DNA from: Planctomycetota bacterium
GTDB lineage: Bacteria > Planctomycetota > MHYJ01 > WSZJ01 > JACPWG01
Direction: 5' to 3'
Length of the DNA stretch: 14,193 bases
Assembly: GCA_016220045.1 (NCBI GenBank)
Contig: JACRIP010000437.1
Location: 1-14,193 of the forward strand
A program made the position numbers and the translations under genes. Under the pieces are notes generated by a model. That model was not told where the DNA came from, did not search any database, and was given only the letters and a program-made list of their open reading frames with translations. This document shows, piece after piece, positions 7,111 through 14,193 of the stretch. Positions within the stretch are counted from its first letter, which is position 1. Each line of letters begins with the position of its first letter.

Positions 7111-8042
7111 TGGACTTCGCCCTTGGTGAGCTTGAGGAAGGCCTCTTCCAGGTTGGGCTCGACCTCCCGGAACCACAGGAGGGGGATTCCCGCGGAAACC
7201 AGTTCGCAGTGCAGCTCCGCCATCTTCTCCAGCGCGCCCTTGAACTCGACGCGGATGGTGTTGCCGCCGCCCTTCAGGTGCTTCACGTAGGGGCAGCGGG
7301 CGGCGATGGTCTCCGCTTCCTTCCACTTGTCGAGCACCACGATCTCGATCAGCGTGTTCTCGCGGATCTGCGCCAGGATCGATTTCACGTCCCCGTTCGC
7401 CAGCAGCTTGCCGCGTTCGATGATGCCGATCTTGGTGCAGTAGTCGGCGAGCTCGGAGAGGATGTGCGAGGAGACCACGATGGTCTTGCCCATGTTGCGC
7501 AGCTCGCGCAGCAGCTCCTTCATCTCGACGCGCGCGCGCGGATCGAGGCCGGAGGCCGGCTCGTCGAGGATCAGCACCGGCGGGTCGTGCACCAGGGTCT
7601 TGGCCAGGCACAGGCGCTGCTTCATGCCGCGCGACAGGCCGTTGACCAGGTCGTCGCGTTTGTGGGAGAGGTCCACGAGCACCAGGATGTCGTCGATGAT
7701 CTTCTTGCGCTTCGCTTTCGGGATGCCGTAGGCCACGCCGAAGAAGTCGAGGAACTCCCAGACGCGCATGCCGTCATAGACGCCGAACGAATCCGGCATA
7801 TACCCGATGGAGCGCCGGACCCCCTTGACGTCGTCGACGACGCTGTGGCCGTTGACCCAGGCGTCGCCGTCGCTCGGCGGCAAGAGGGTGGCGAGGAACT
7901 TGAAGGTCGTGGTCTTGCCGGCGCCGTTGGGGCCGATCAGGCCGTAGATGTCGGCCTTCGCGATCGACAGGTGCAGGCAATCCACCGCCAGGAAGTTCTC
8001 GTAGCGCTTGGTGAAATTGACGATCTCAATCACGGGGATCAA
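7107..8042 (-). CDS. ABC transporter ATP-binding protein
   Basis: The 311-residue nucleotide-binding subunit has Walker A GPNGAGKT (37-44), signature LSRGMKQ (136-142), Walker B VLILDEP (156-162), D-loop SGLD and H-loop SSHIL with H193. The Q-loop position reads GYMPD (80-84), giving Asp instead of the usual Gln. About 90 C-terminal residues (220-311) form an added domain of the type seen in GldA/NosF-like ATPases. It energises the permease encoded next. The TTG start at 8042 overlaps the preceding stop (TTGA) and has AAGGAG about 4 nt upstream. A GTG at 8033 would give the protein start MIEIVNFTKRYE, which looks natural, but its Shine-Dalgarno spacing would be 13 nt. The start is therefore uncertain by three codons; the family is certain. 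Confidence 0.95.
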   Translation of the reverse strand: MIPVIEIVNFTKRYENFLAVDCLHLSIAKADIYGLIGPNGAGKTTTFKFLATLLPPSDGDAWVNGHSVVDDVKGVRRSIGYMPDSFGVYDGMRVWEFLDFFGVAYGIPKAKRKKIIDDILVLVDLSHKRDDLVNGLSRGMKQRLCLAKTLVHDPPVLILDEPASGLDPRARVEMKELLRELRNMGKTIVVSSHILSELADYCTKIGIIERGKLLANGDVKSILAQIRENTLIEIVVLDKWKEAETIAARCPYVKHLKGGGNTIRVEFKGALEKMAELHCELVSAGIPLLWFREVEPNLEEAFLKLTKGEVQ

Positions 8043-10711
8043 TGCTCTCCTTCGAGGGTCAGGCGGAGTCGGGTAGCGGCTTCGGCCTCGCCGAAGCGGT
8101 AGGAGTTGCGGGACTCGCCGAGGGAGAATTCAGCCTGGATGAGGCCGCTGGCCGCATCGACGCGCGCGTCCGCGCGGTCGCTCAGCTTGGCCTCGCGCAA
8201 CCCTTCGTTCCAGCCGGGTTCGGCGGCGCCGCTGCGTGCCGCCGTCGCAGAGGTGCGCAGCCGCCAGCGCAGCTTCTCCTGGGGGGGCGTCAGCTCGCGG
8301 ACCAGCCGCAGCGGACGGAAATCCGCGGGCCAGGCGCGCGGGCGGTAATCGATGAGGACGGTTTCCGCTTCCGTGGTATTGGTGCGGAAGGTCAGCTTGT
8401 CATCGGGCGACCACTCGAAGGTGCTGCGCGTGGTGGTGCGCAGGCGCGGGCGCCAGAGATCGGGCCCGAGTACGACGCGGCCGGGGGCGAAGGAAAGGTC
8501 GAGCGGCACGCGCACGAGCGTGCGCTCGGCGCCGGAGACGCGATCGCCGGCGACGGCGTAGCGGACGACCGAGGACGGGAGCCAGCCGAGGAGCAGCCAG
8601 TCGTCGTGCCGCCCCTGGTCGAGGGCGGCGGCGCGAGCGACCGTGCGGATGACGCGGCAGGTGGTGCGCGCGTCGAGCGTGCGCAGCCAGGTCGCGACCG
8701 CGGTCTCGCGCTTTTCGGGCGGCCGGTCGGCCGCGCGCGCACGGAAGCTCTCGCCCGCCTTGAGCGCGCCGATCGGGTAGGCACCCTGCTGCCCGAGCAG
8801 GAGGATCGCGTCCTCCAGATCGAGCGGCGTGCCGTTGGTCACGCGCGCTTCGACCACGCCGTCGCCGAGCACCGCCTCCGCGCCGAACCCCTCGCCGAGC
8901 GGGACCAGGCGCGTGGCTTCGAAGGTCCGAATGGAGCGCGGGATCATTTCGAAGGCGCGCAGCGCCGGCGCGTCCTGCGCGTCGAGGATGAAGGTCTCCA
9001 TCATCACGCCGCGCGCGCTCTTGAGGACGCGCAGGCGCGAGGGCCAGGTTTCGCCGTCGGGGAAGGTGAGGTCCTCCTCGAGGCGACCGACCGAGTAGAG
9101 TCCGATCATCGCCGACGCCTCGCCGACGCGCCCGCCGGGGCCGGCCTCGAGTACCGCGACCGCCACCTGGGAGAGGTCGGCGCGCTCCCCGATGTCGCCC
9201 AGGCGCTGCGCGCCGAGCGCGAAGAGAACGGTGAGTACCAGAGCGGAAACCCAGGCCCACTCCGTGCGGTCGAGCCGGCGGAAGATCCAGGCGTTCACTG
9301 GAACCAGCAGGAGGACGTAGGAGAGGAGAAACGCGCCGACGAGCTGCCACGGGGGGATCTTGATCAGGAAGTCCTGATCGAGGAGCAGGTTGGCGGCGCC
9401 GCGCAACTGCCGCGTGCCGTCCGGGTCGTCATCGACGGCGGCGCGGCGTTCCTGGGCCTGCCTGCGCCCGCCTGCGGCCGCCGGGGCTTCGGCGGCGGGG
9501 GCGGGCAGGAGGTCGGCGATCGGCCCGGGATCGGCCGCCGCGCTTTCCGGATAGGGCAACGGGAAGGTCATGGAGTCCGGGGTCCACGCCTGGCGCAGCA
9601 GCTTGAAGTCCTTCGCCGCGAGCCAGTGTTCCAGCAGCGCCGACCGCGCGGACAGGCCGGAGAAGGAGATCTCGGAGGGCGAGAAGGCGCAGACGATCGC
9701 GCGCCCGCGCCCGCGGCGCGCCGCGATCACAAGCGGCGCGTGCTCGCCGTCCAGAGCCGCCAGCCAGGTCTCGGCTCCGCCGCCGCGCGGGCGCAATTCC
9801 GCCGCCTGCGCCTCTTCGGCGGCGCGCTCCGCCGGGAGCAGCCCGCCGTAGCGCTCGGTCACGGCCGCGAGCACGCGCACCACACGGCTGCCGCGGACCT
9901 CGGCGGGCAAGAATTCCGCCAGCGGCGACGGCCCCACCGGCTGCCACAGCTTGCCGACGCAAACCGCCAGCGTCCCGCCGGTCTCCACCCATTCCCGGAT
10001 CGCCTGCGCCTGCAGCGCCGACAGCTTGTCGAGGAAGACTTCGTCGAGCACCAGCGCGTCGATCGCCGACCAGGCGATCCAGGTCTCCGGCAGCGTCTCC
10101 AGCCCGGCGGTCAGGACGCGCCGCGGGACGCTCCACGGCGCCTCGATCCCGCCGCGCGGCGGCGCCAGGACCTGAAAGGAGTTCGGGCGGTCGCTGACCA
10201 CCACCACCTGGTCCTCCTCGTCGCCCACCAGGCCGATGCTAGGCACCTCCTTGCAGACCGTGCCGCGACGCACGATGAACTCTACGGTCAACCCCTTGTC
10301 TCCTTGCTCGAGCAGGCAGGCGAAGGGGAAGCGCTTGCGCGACTTCTTGGGCAGCGTGACCCGGCGGTGGTAGGTGGTCTCCTCGAGCCGCTCGGCGGGC
10401 GATTCCCGGAGGATGCGGATTTCGCCCTCGACCTCTTCGCTGGTGTTCTTGAGCTCGACCCATACCGGCTGCCAGTGGTTGGCCTTGCAGAAGCCGGAGC
10501 GGGGCTCGAACCCGACGCGCACGCGCAGCTGGATCGGCTGGGTCGGGTCGTCCTCCCAGGGTTCGTCGGCGCGGGCTGCGCACGGGGCGGCGAGCAGGAA
10601 GAGGAGGAGCGCGGCGAGGGAGAGGAGGGCGGTGGGGCGGGGGGCCGCGCGCCGGCGGCGCCCGGTGAGCGGCGGTGGAGCGGCGGCGCCGGAGTTGCCG
10701 AGAACGGTCAC
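8039..10711 (-). CDS. Large exported membrane protein with a GATase1-like domain, partner of the ABC transporter
   Basis: The 890-residue protein is not one I can name. It has an N-terminal signal sequence: four Arg at 18-21, a hydrophobic stretch 28-42, and a likely cleavage site ARA|DEP after 48. A beta-rich region (55-170) is followed by a GATase1/DUF4350-like alpha/beta domain (about 170-370), including DALVLDEVFLDKLSAL, WVETGGTLAV (241-250) and RRGRGRAIVCAFSP. A Pro/Ala/Arg-rich linker (390-435) leads to two membrane helices (455-475 and 484-502) and a long beta-rich C-terminal part. No GATase catalytic triad is obvious. Overlap with the ATPase gene by 4 bp makes it the first gene of a three-gene operon. 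The layout resembles ABC-2 systems with a GldG-like membrane partner, an inference from architecture. The GTG start at 10711 has GGGAGG 11 nt upstream. Confidence 0.8.
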   Translation of the reverse strand: MTVLGNSGAAAPPPLTGRRRRAAPRPTALLSLAALLLFLLAAPCAARADEPWEDDPTQPIQLRVRVGFEPRSGFCKANHWQPVWVELKNTSEEVEGEIRILRESPAERLEETTYHRRVTLPKKSRKRFPFACLLEQGDKGLTVEFIVRRGTVCKEVPSIGLVGDEEDQVVVVSDRPNSFQVLAPPRGGIEAPWSVPRRVLTAGLETLPETWIAWSAIDALVLDEVFLDKLSALQAQAIREWVETGGTLAVCVGKLWQPVGPSPLAEFLPAEVRGSRVVRVLAAVTERYGGLLPAERAAEEAQAAELRPRGGGAETWLAALDGEHAPLVIAARRGRGRAIVCAFSPSEISFSGLSARSALLEHWLAAKDFKLLRQAWTPDSMTFPLPYPESAAADPGPIADLLPAPAAEAPAAAGGRRQAQERRAAVDDDPDGTRQLRGAANLLLDQDFLIKIPPWQLVGAFLLSYVLLLVPVNAWIFRRLDRTEWAWVSALVLTVLFALGAQRLGDIGERADLSQVAVAVLEAGPGGRVGEASAMIGLYSVGRLEEDLTFPDGETWPSRLRVLKSARGVMMETFILDAQDAPALRAFEMIPRSIRTFEATRLVPLGEGFGAEAVLGDGVVEARVTNGTPLDLEDAILLLGQQGAYPIGALKAGESFRARAADRPPEKRETAVATWLRTLDARTTCRVIRTVARAAALDQGRHDDWLLLGWLPSSVVRYAVAGDRVSGAERTLVRVPLDLSFAPGRVVLGPDLWRPRLRTTTRSTFEWSPDDKLTFRTNTTEAETVLIDYRPRAWPADFRPLRLVRELTPPQEKLRWRLRTSATAARSGAAEPGWNEGLREAKLSDRADARVDAASGLIQAEFSLGESRNSYRFGEAEAATRLRLTLEGEH

Positions 10712-10756
10712 GAGCAGGGTACCCTCCCGAGGTGTGCCGACAGTGTGGATGTCCCC

Positions 10757-10784
10757 AGTATACGAATGTCCATGCGGAAATCAA
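10757..10784 (-). promoter_or_regulatory. Predicted promoter of the GATase-like/ABC operon
   Basis: On the minus strand, TTGATT (10779-10784) and TATACT (10757-10762) are separated by 16 nt. The start of transcription would fall near 10750, about 40 nt before the GTG at 10711. It points away from the inverted repeat at 10857-11079. Confidence 0.6.
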
Positions 10785-10856
10785 GGAGGCTCGTGGCGGC
10801 GCCGACCCGGGTCGCTGGGCCGCAACGTGTGGGGCGCGGATGCTGGGCAGTGCATC

Positions 10857-11079
10857 GAAAGGCCCACCAAGCGACGACGGGAACACGAAGGGCCACGAAG
10901 GGAATCCCACGAAGGGCCACGAAGGCGGGGGCCACGACGGGCGGCGCAGGCGGCGGCGGCGGGAAGTGAGGCGGCCGACCCTCTCGGCCTGCGCGCCCCG
11001 TCGTGGCCCCACTTCGTGGCCCTTCGTGGGTCACGCTTCGTGGCCCTTCGTGTTCCCGTCGTCTCTTCGTGGTCCTTCT
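10857..11079. repeat. Long inverted repeat of GAAGGGCCACGAAG units between divergent promoters
   Basis: The left arm 10873-10951 (79 nt) and right arm 10987-11063 (77 nt) are near-identical in inverse orientation. They differ in a 5-nt block, a 2-nt length difference and a 2-nt swap near the loop. Weaker pairing extends outward to about 10857 and 11079. The loop at 10952-10986 is GC-rich. Each arm holds two GGGCCACGAAG units plus a diverged third one. No gene is supported between 10712 and 11184. Confidence 0.95.
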
Positions 11080-11112
11080 CGCCGCTTCGTGGCACTCCGC
11101 CACCCGAATCGC

Positions 11113-11141
11113 TTGCGTTCATCTGCCTCCTCTGTTATCAT
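11113..11141 (+). promoter_or_regulatory. Predicted promoter of the TolC-like gene
   Basis: TTGCGT (11113-11118) and TATCAT (11136-11141) have a 17-nt spacer. Transcription would begin near 11148 and give a leader of about 37 nt ahead of the ATG at 11185. Confidence 0.65.
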
Positions 11142-11184
11142 CCCGCGCCCTGATCGGTTCATCCCAATTTCCCCCGGGGGTGCC

Positions 11185-12732
11185 ATGGCCCGTGCCCGGT
11201 TCGCCGCCGCGCTCGTCGCGCTTGCCCTCCTCCTGCCCTTCCTGCCCCTGCCCCTCCGCGCCGACCCGGCCGCGACGCCCGGAACCGGCAGCGGCGCCTA
11301 CCAGCGCACGCTTTCGCTGCGCGACTGCGTCCAGCTCGCCCTCGCCAACAACTCCGACCTCGCGATCGAGAAGTTCAATCCTGAAATCCGCGCGGCCGAA
11401 CTGAACTCGCTCTACGGCGAGTTCGACCTCGTCGCCTTCATCAAGTCCAGCACCCAGAAGGGAATTCGCGACTCCGGCTCAGCCTTCGAAGGTTTGACCA
11501 GCCTCTTCTCCTTCTCCGACGCCATTGCGTCCTCCAACATCAAGCACTCCGCGGGCTTCCGCAAGAAGTGGGAGTTCGGCACCACGATGGAGCTGACGGA
11601 GTCCTGGGAACGCCAGCGCACGCCCGCCTTCTTCTTTGCGCGCACCACGCCGCAGTACGTGTTCAAGAGCGAATTCAAGCTGACCCAGCCGCTGGCGCGC
11701 GGGTTCGGCTGGACCTACAACCAGACGCCCATCTACCGCGGCGAGATGACCCGGCTGATCGCCGAGTACAAGTACGCCGAAGTGGCGCTGGATACGGTAG
11801 CCAACGTAGAGAAGGCCTATTGGGACCTGGTGAGCGCGAACCGTGAGCTGGAGAGCCGCCGGCGCTCCTTCGAGTTGACGGCGAAGCTGCTGGAGACGGC
11901 GCGCGAGAAGGCCAAGGTGGGCGGGGACGCGATTGCGGGGATCCAGGCGGAGGCGGACCTGGCGGCGCAGCGCGACGGCCTGCTCACCGCGGACGCGGCG
12001 GTGCGCAACGCGCAGGACGCGCTCAAGAAGCTGCTGTTCCCGTTGGGCGATGTCGACTACTGGCGTATCGAGGTGCAGGCCGCCGACGCGGCGCCCCCGG
12101 GCTTCGCCCTGCCCAAGGCCGCCGAGCTGGTGGACAAGGTCAACGACCGCCGCCCGGAGTGGCGCGCCGCGCGCAAGGAGATCGCCACCCACGTGATGGA
12201 CCTGATCCGGGCGGAGAACGACACCCTGCCGAAGGCCGATTTCAAGTACACCTATGCCCGGCAGGCGGTGGCGGAGGACGGCGACCTGGCCGTCGTCGAG
12301 CACATCGACGAGAACTTCTGGGACTACACCGTCGCGTTCGAGTTCGAGATGCCGTTGGGCAATCGCGAAGCGAAAAACAAACTGCGGAAGGTCGAACTGG
12401 AGCTGGCGCAATCGCGCGTGAAGCTGAACGCGGTGGAGCGGCGGATCGGCGTGGAGGTGGTGGAGGCCTACCGGGAGGCGAGGAATGCGCTCGACCGGAT
12501 CGAGGCGGCGAAGAAGACCGTGGAGCTGACGGGGAAGAAGCTGAAGGCGGAGTCCGAGAAGTACGGGCTCGGGCTGGCGTCGATCCAGTTCGTGCTGCAG
12601 TACGAGCGGGACCTGTCGGACGCGCAGTTGACCGAGGTGAAGGCGCAGGTGGACTATGCGAAGGCGTGGGTGAAGCTGCGGCGGGCGCTGGGGACGACGC
12701 TGGACACGTACGACGTGCTGCCGAAGGGGTGA
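11185..12732 (+). CDS. TolC-like outer membrane factor (outer membrane efflux protein)
   Basis: The 515-residue protein has a signal peptide (about 1-26, cleavage near LRA|DP). It then shows the typical outer membrane factor opening LSLRDCVQLALANNSDLAI (43-61). Long amphipathic helical stretches occur at about 205-290 and 400-505, with the second ending in AWVKLRRALGTTLD. In TolC relatives two such helix pairs per subunit form the trimeric periplasmic tunnel, below a beta-barrel in the outer membrane. The barrel-like region around 85-180 is rich in aromatic residues. The ATG at 11185 follows a run of five G (11176-11180). An outer membrane implies a diderm envelope. No adaptor or inner-membrane pump gene is adjacent. 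The nearest transporter is the divergent ABC operon, and a working link to it is speculative. Confidence 0.92.
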   Translation: MARARFAAALVALALLLPFLPLPLRADPAATPGTGSGAYQRTLSLRDCVQLALANNSDLAIEKFNPEIRAAELNSLYGEFDLVAFIKSSTQKGIRDSGSAFEGLTSLFSFSDAIASSNIKHSAGFRKKWEFGTTMELTESWERQRTPAFFFARTTPQYVFKSEFKLTQPLARGFGWTYNQTPIYRGEMTRLIAEYKYAEVALDTVANVEKAYWDLVSANRELESRRRSFELTAKLLETAREKAKVGGDAIAGIQAEADLAAQRDGLLTADAAVRNAQDALKKLLFPLGDVDYWRIEVQAADAAPPGFALPKAAELVDKVNDRRPEWRAARKEIATHVMDLIRAENDTLPKADFKYTYARQAVAEDGDLAVVEHIDENFWDYTVAFEFEMPLGNREAKNKLRKVELELAQSRVKLNAVERRIGVEVVEAYREARNALDRIEAAKKTVELTGKKLKAESEKYGLGLASIQFVLQYERDLSDAQLTEVKAQVDYAKAWVKLRRALGTTLDTYDVLPKG

Positions 12733-12742
12733 GTGGGCGGGA

Positions 12743-12810
12743 GGGGCGAGGGGCGAGGGGTCAGGGATCAGGGATCAGGGATCAGGGATCAGGGATCAGG
12801 GATCAGGGAT
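12743..12810. repeat. 7-nt tandem ladder: GGGGCGA, GGGGTCA, GGGATCA
   Basis: In a single 7-nt register there are two GGGGCGA units (12743-12756), one GGGGTCA (12757-12763), six GGGATCA (12764-12805) and a partial unit to 12810. It lies 10 nt after the TolC-like stop codon. The regularly spaced G-runs fit a G-quadruplex pattern on the plus strand. The rest of 12811-12930 is G-rich without a recognisable gene. Confidence 0.95.
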
Positions 12811-12930
12811 GGTGGATCGTGGGTGGTGGAGAAGGGATGGGGAGAACCGAGGGCGGAGGCTGGGTGGGGTGCTCGACTCGGTCAACCCGGGACGGCGGCG
12901 CCACCGGGCGGTGACCGGACGACAATTCGA

Positions 12931-12959
12931 TTGCCCCCCAGGCCAGGGCGGGCTAGAAT
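12931..12959 (+). promoter_or_regulatory. Predicted promoter of the GAF-GGDEF gene
   Basis: TTGCCC (12931-12936) and TAGAAT (12954-12959) are separated by 17 nt. Transcription would start near 12966, about 53 nt before the ATG at 13019. This suggests the gene is transcribed independently of the TolC-like gene. Confidence 0.6.
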
Positions 12960-13018
12960 CCGCTGTCCGCTAGCCGAACACCTCCCCCCCCTCCGACCCG
13001 GACGAGGACCGATCGTCC

Positions 13019-14193
13019 ATGAGCGACACGCCGACCACGGCCCACCTCCGTACGCTGCTCCGGTTCAACCAGGCCCTCGACCACGCCGGGCTTCTCCAGT
13101 ACATCCTGGAGACGGCGCTGGGCTTGGCGCGGGCAGGGGCGGGGGTGGCGCTCTTGGAGGAGGCGGGCAAGGCGACGGTAGCGGCGGCATCGGGGCTGGA
13201 CCGCGAGACGCACGGGAAGGTGGCGGCGGCGCTCGACGGGACGGGCGGCGCGGGCGGCAGCGGCGCCGCGGTCGGGGTCAAGTCCGCGGCGGTCCGCGTG
13301 CTCGCGCTCCTGCCGCGCCGCAAGGAGAGCGGCCGGCCGGGCGAGCCGCCGCGCGAGCCTGCGGCCTTCCCCCTATCCTCCGGCGACCGCTTTCTCGGGG
13401 CGCTCTGCCTCGCCGATTGCCGCGGCGGCGCGCTCGACCGCGCGGAACGCGACGCGCTGGTGAATTTCTGCGATCAGGCCGCCGTGGCGCTGGAGAACTT
13501 CCGCCTGCTCGGCGCCGCGGTCCACGACGCGGAGACCGGCATGCTCGCGGCCGGGTATTTCGCCACCCGCCTCGAGGAGGAGTTCAGCCGCGCCCAGCGC
13601 TACCGCCGGCGGTTGACGCTCGTGCTCCTCGACGTGGACCGGCTGGGGCTGATCCGGGAGATCTCGGGGGCGCCGGCGGCGCTGCGCGTGCTCGCGGCCG
13701 TCGTGCAGATCCTGCGCAAGACCCTGCGCCGCGTCGACATCGTCGGCCGCATTCATGACTCGATCTTCGCGCTCCTCCTGCCGGAAACGCCGCCCGGCCC
13801 GGCCGCCTCCCTGGCGCGCCGGCTGGTCCAGCAGGTGGGCGAGGGCGTGGTGGAGGAGGGCAGCCGCCGCGTCGAGGTCGCCGCGTCGGGCGCCGTCGTC
13901 TCCTTCCCCGGCGACGGTCGCGATGCCCACGGCCTGTCCGCCACCGCCCAGCGCGTGCTCGACGCGGCGCGGCGCGCGGGCGGAGGCAAGGTATTCACCG
14001 TGCGCGACCTGCCGAGCGGCGGGGGGCCCCAGGCCGAGGAGACCGATGAGACCGGCGTGGAGCATCTCGTGCTCTCACGCGAGGGCCGGGCGCTGATCGG
14101 CATGATCGCGCGCATGGCGAGCCGGCGCGAGCTGGAGCAGGACGCCCTCTTCGAGCACGTGCTGGCGGCGTTGGTGGAGATGACTCGGGCCGA
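13019..14193 (+). CDS. GAF plus degenerate GGDEF signalling protein, C-terminus outside the window
   Basis: 391 codons are visible and the frame is open to the end. Residues 10-163 look like a GAF sensor domain, with an Ala/Gly-rich insertion at 68-90. Residues 168-325 are a diguanylate-cyclase-type domain: DAETGMLAAGYFATRLEEEFSRA, then LVLLDVDRLG with D205 and D207. The active-site loop reads R244-I-HDSIF (246-250) where R-Y-GGDEF is expected. An RxxD motif (R237-D240) remains five residues before that loop, at the usual product-binding I-site. Diguanylate cyclase activity is therefore unlikely; a receptor or scaffold role is possible. From about 372, ALFEHVLAALVEMTRA resembles the start of a second GAF domain. 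No membrane segment is seen in the visible part. The ATG at 13019 has GAGGA 10 nt upstream. Confidence 0.85.
   Translation, partial: MSDTPTTAHLRTLLRFNQALDHAGLLQYILETALGLARAGAGVALLEEAGKATVAAASGLDRETHGKVAAALDGTGGAGGSGAAVGVKSAAVRVLALLPRRKESGRPGEPPREPAAFPLSSGDRFLGALCLADCRGGALDRAERDALVNFCDQAAVALENFRLLGAAVHDAETGMLAAGYFATRLEEEFSRAQRYRRRLTLVLLDVDRLGLIREISGAPAALRVLAAVVQILRKTLRRVDIVGRIHDSIFALLLPETPPGPAASLARRLVQQVGEGVVEEGSRRVEVAASGAVVSFPGDGRDAHGLSATAQRVLDAARRAGGGKVFTVRDLPSGGGPQAEETDETGVEHLVLSREGRALIGMIARMASRRELEQDALFEHVLAALVEMTRA

Noticed and set aside
8042..10969. 975-codon open frame on the plus strand antisense to the GATase-like gene
   Set aside because: Its translation lacks recognisable domains and reflects GC-biased third positions of the opposite gene, which has a signal peptide, domains, promoter and tight overlap with the ATPase gene.
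10857..11079. Insertion sequence
   Set aside because: The inverted arms enclose only a 35-nt loop with no transposase frame, so it cannot be an autonomous element.

Overview
The window is GC-rich bacterial chromosome. Ten protein genes can be supported, and two of them run off the window edges. The organism cannot be named from sequence alone. A Planctomycetota-like or related uncultivated lineage is suggested by three things: the ABC ATPase with its 'GYMPDSFGVYDGM' segment next to a double-module ABC-2 permease and a large GATase-like membrane protein; heavy use of GTG and TTG starts; and intergenic low-complexity repeats of types I associate with such genomes. This placement rests on my recollection of related proteins, not on a search.

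Layout. Positions 1-318 (minus) hold the start of a LmbE/PIG-L-type deacetylase. It is divergent from a membrane-anchored glucuronyl C5-epimerase-like gene (391-1482, plus), and the two promoters share one -10 element. A convergent intergenic region (1483-1831) contains a concentric palindromic element with a perfect 30-bp (CTCGTA)n hairpin at its centre. Next is a minus-strand group transcribed from a promoter near 5350-5378: thpR, recA, a two-CBS-domain protein and a radical SAM/SPASM protein (5298 down to 1832). Upstream of it lies a second minus-strand operon (10711 down to 5488): an 890-residue exported GATase-like membrane protein, an ABC ATPase and a 540-residue ABC-2 permease. These three genes are joined by two 4-bp start/stop overlaps. 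A divergent control region (10712-11184) carries a promoter on each side of a long inverted repeat built from the same unit seen at 5394-5487. On the plus strand follow a TolC-like outer membrane factor (11185-12732), a 7-nt repeat ladder, and a GAF plus degenerate GGDEF protein (from 13019 to the window end).

How the parts may work together. thpR-recA is a familiar pairing; the CBS and radical SAM genes behind it are less usual. The GATase-like/ATPase/permease set looks like one envelope complex comparable in architecture to Gld/Nos-type ABC-2 systems. Its substrate cannot be read from the sequence. The TolC-like gene is divergent from that operon, has no adaptor or pump gene beside it, and could serve an exporter encoded elsewhere.

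The most distinctive features are the intergenic repeats. There are three unrelated repeat types at four loci, and two loci form long inverted repeats. The best single-protein oddity is the GGDEF domain with HDSIF in place of GGDEF but an RxxD motif retained.
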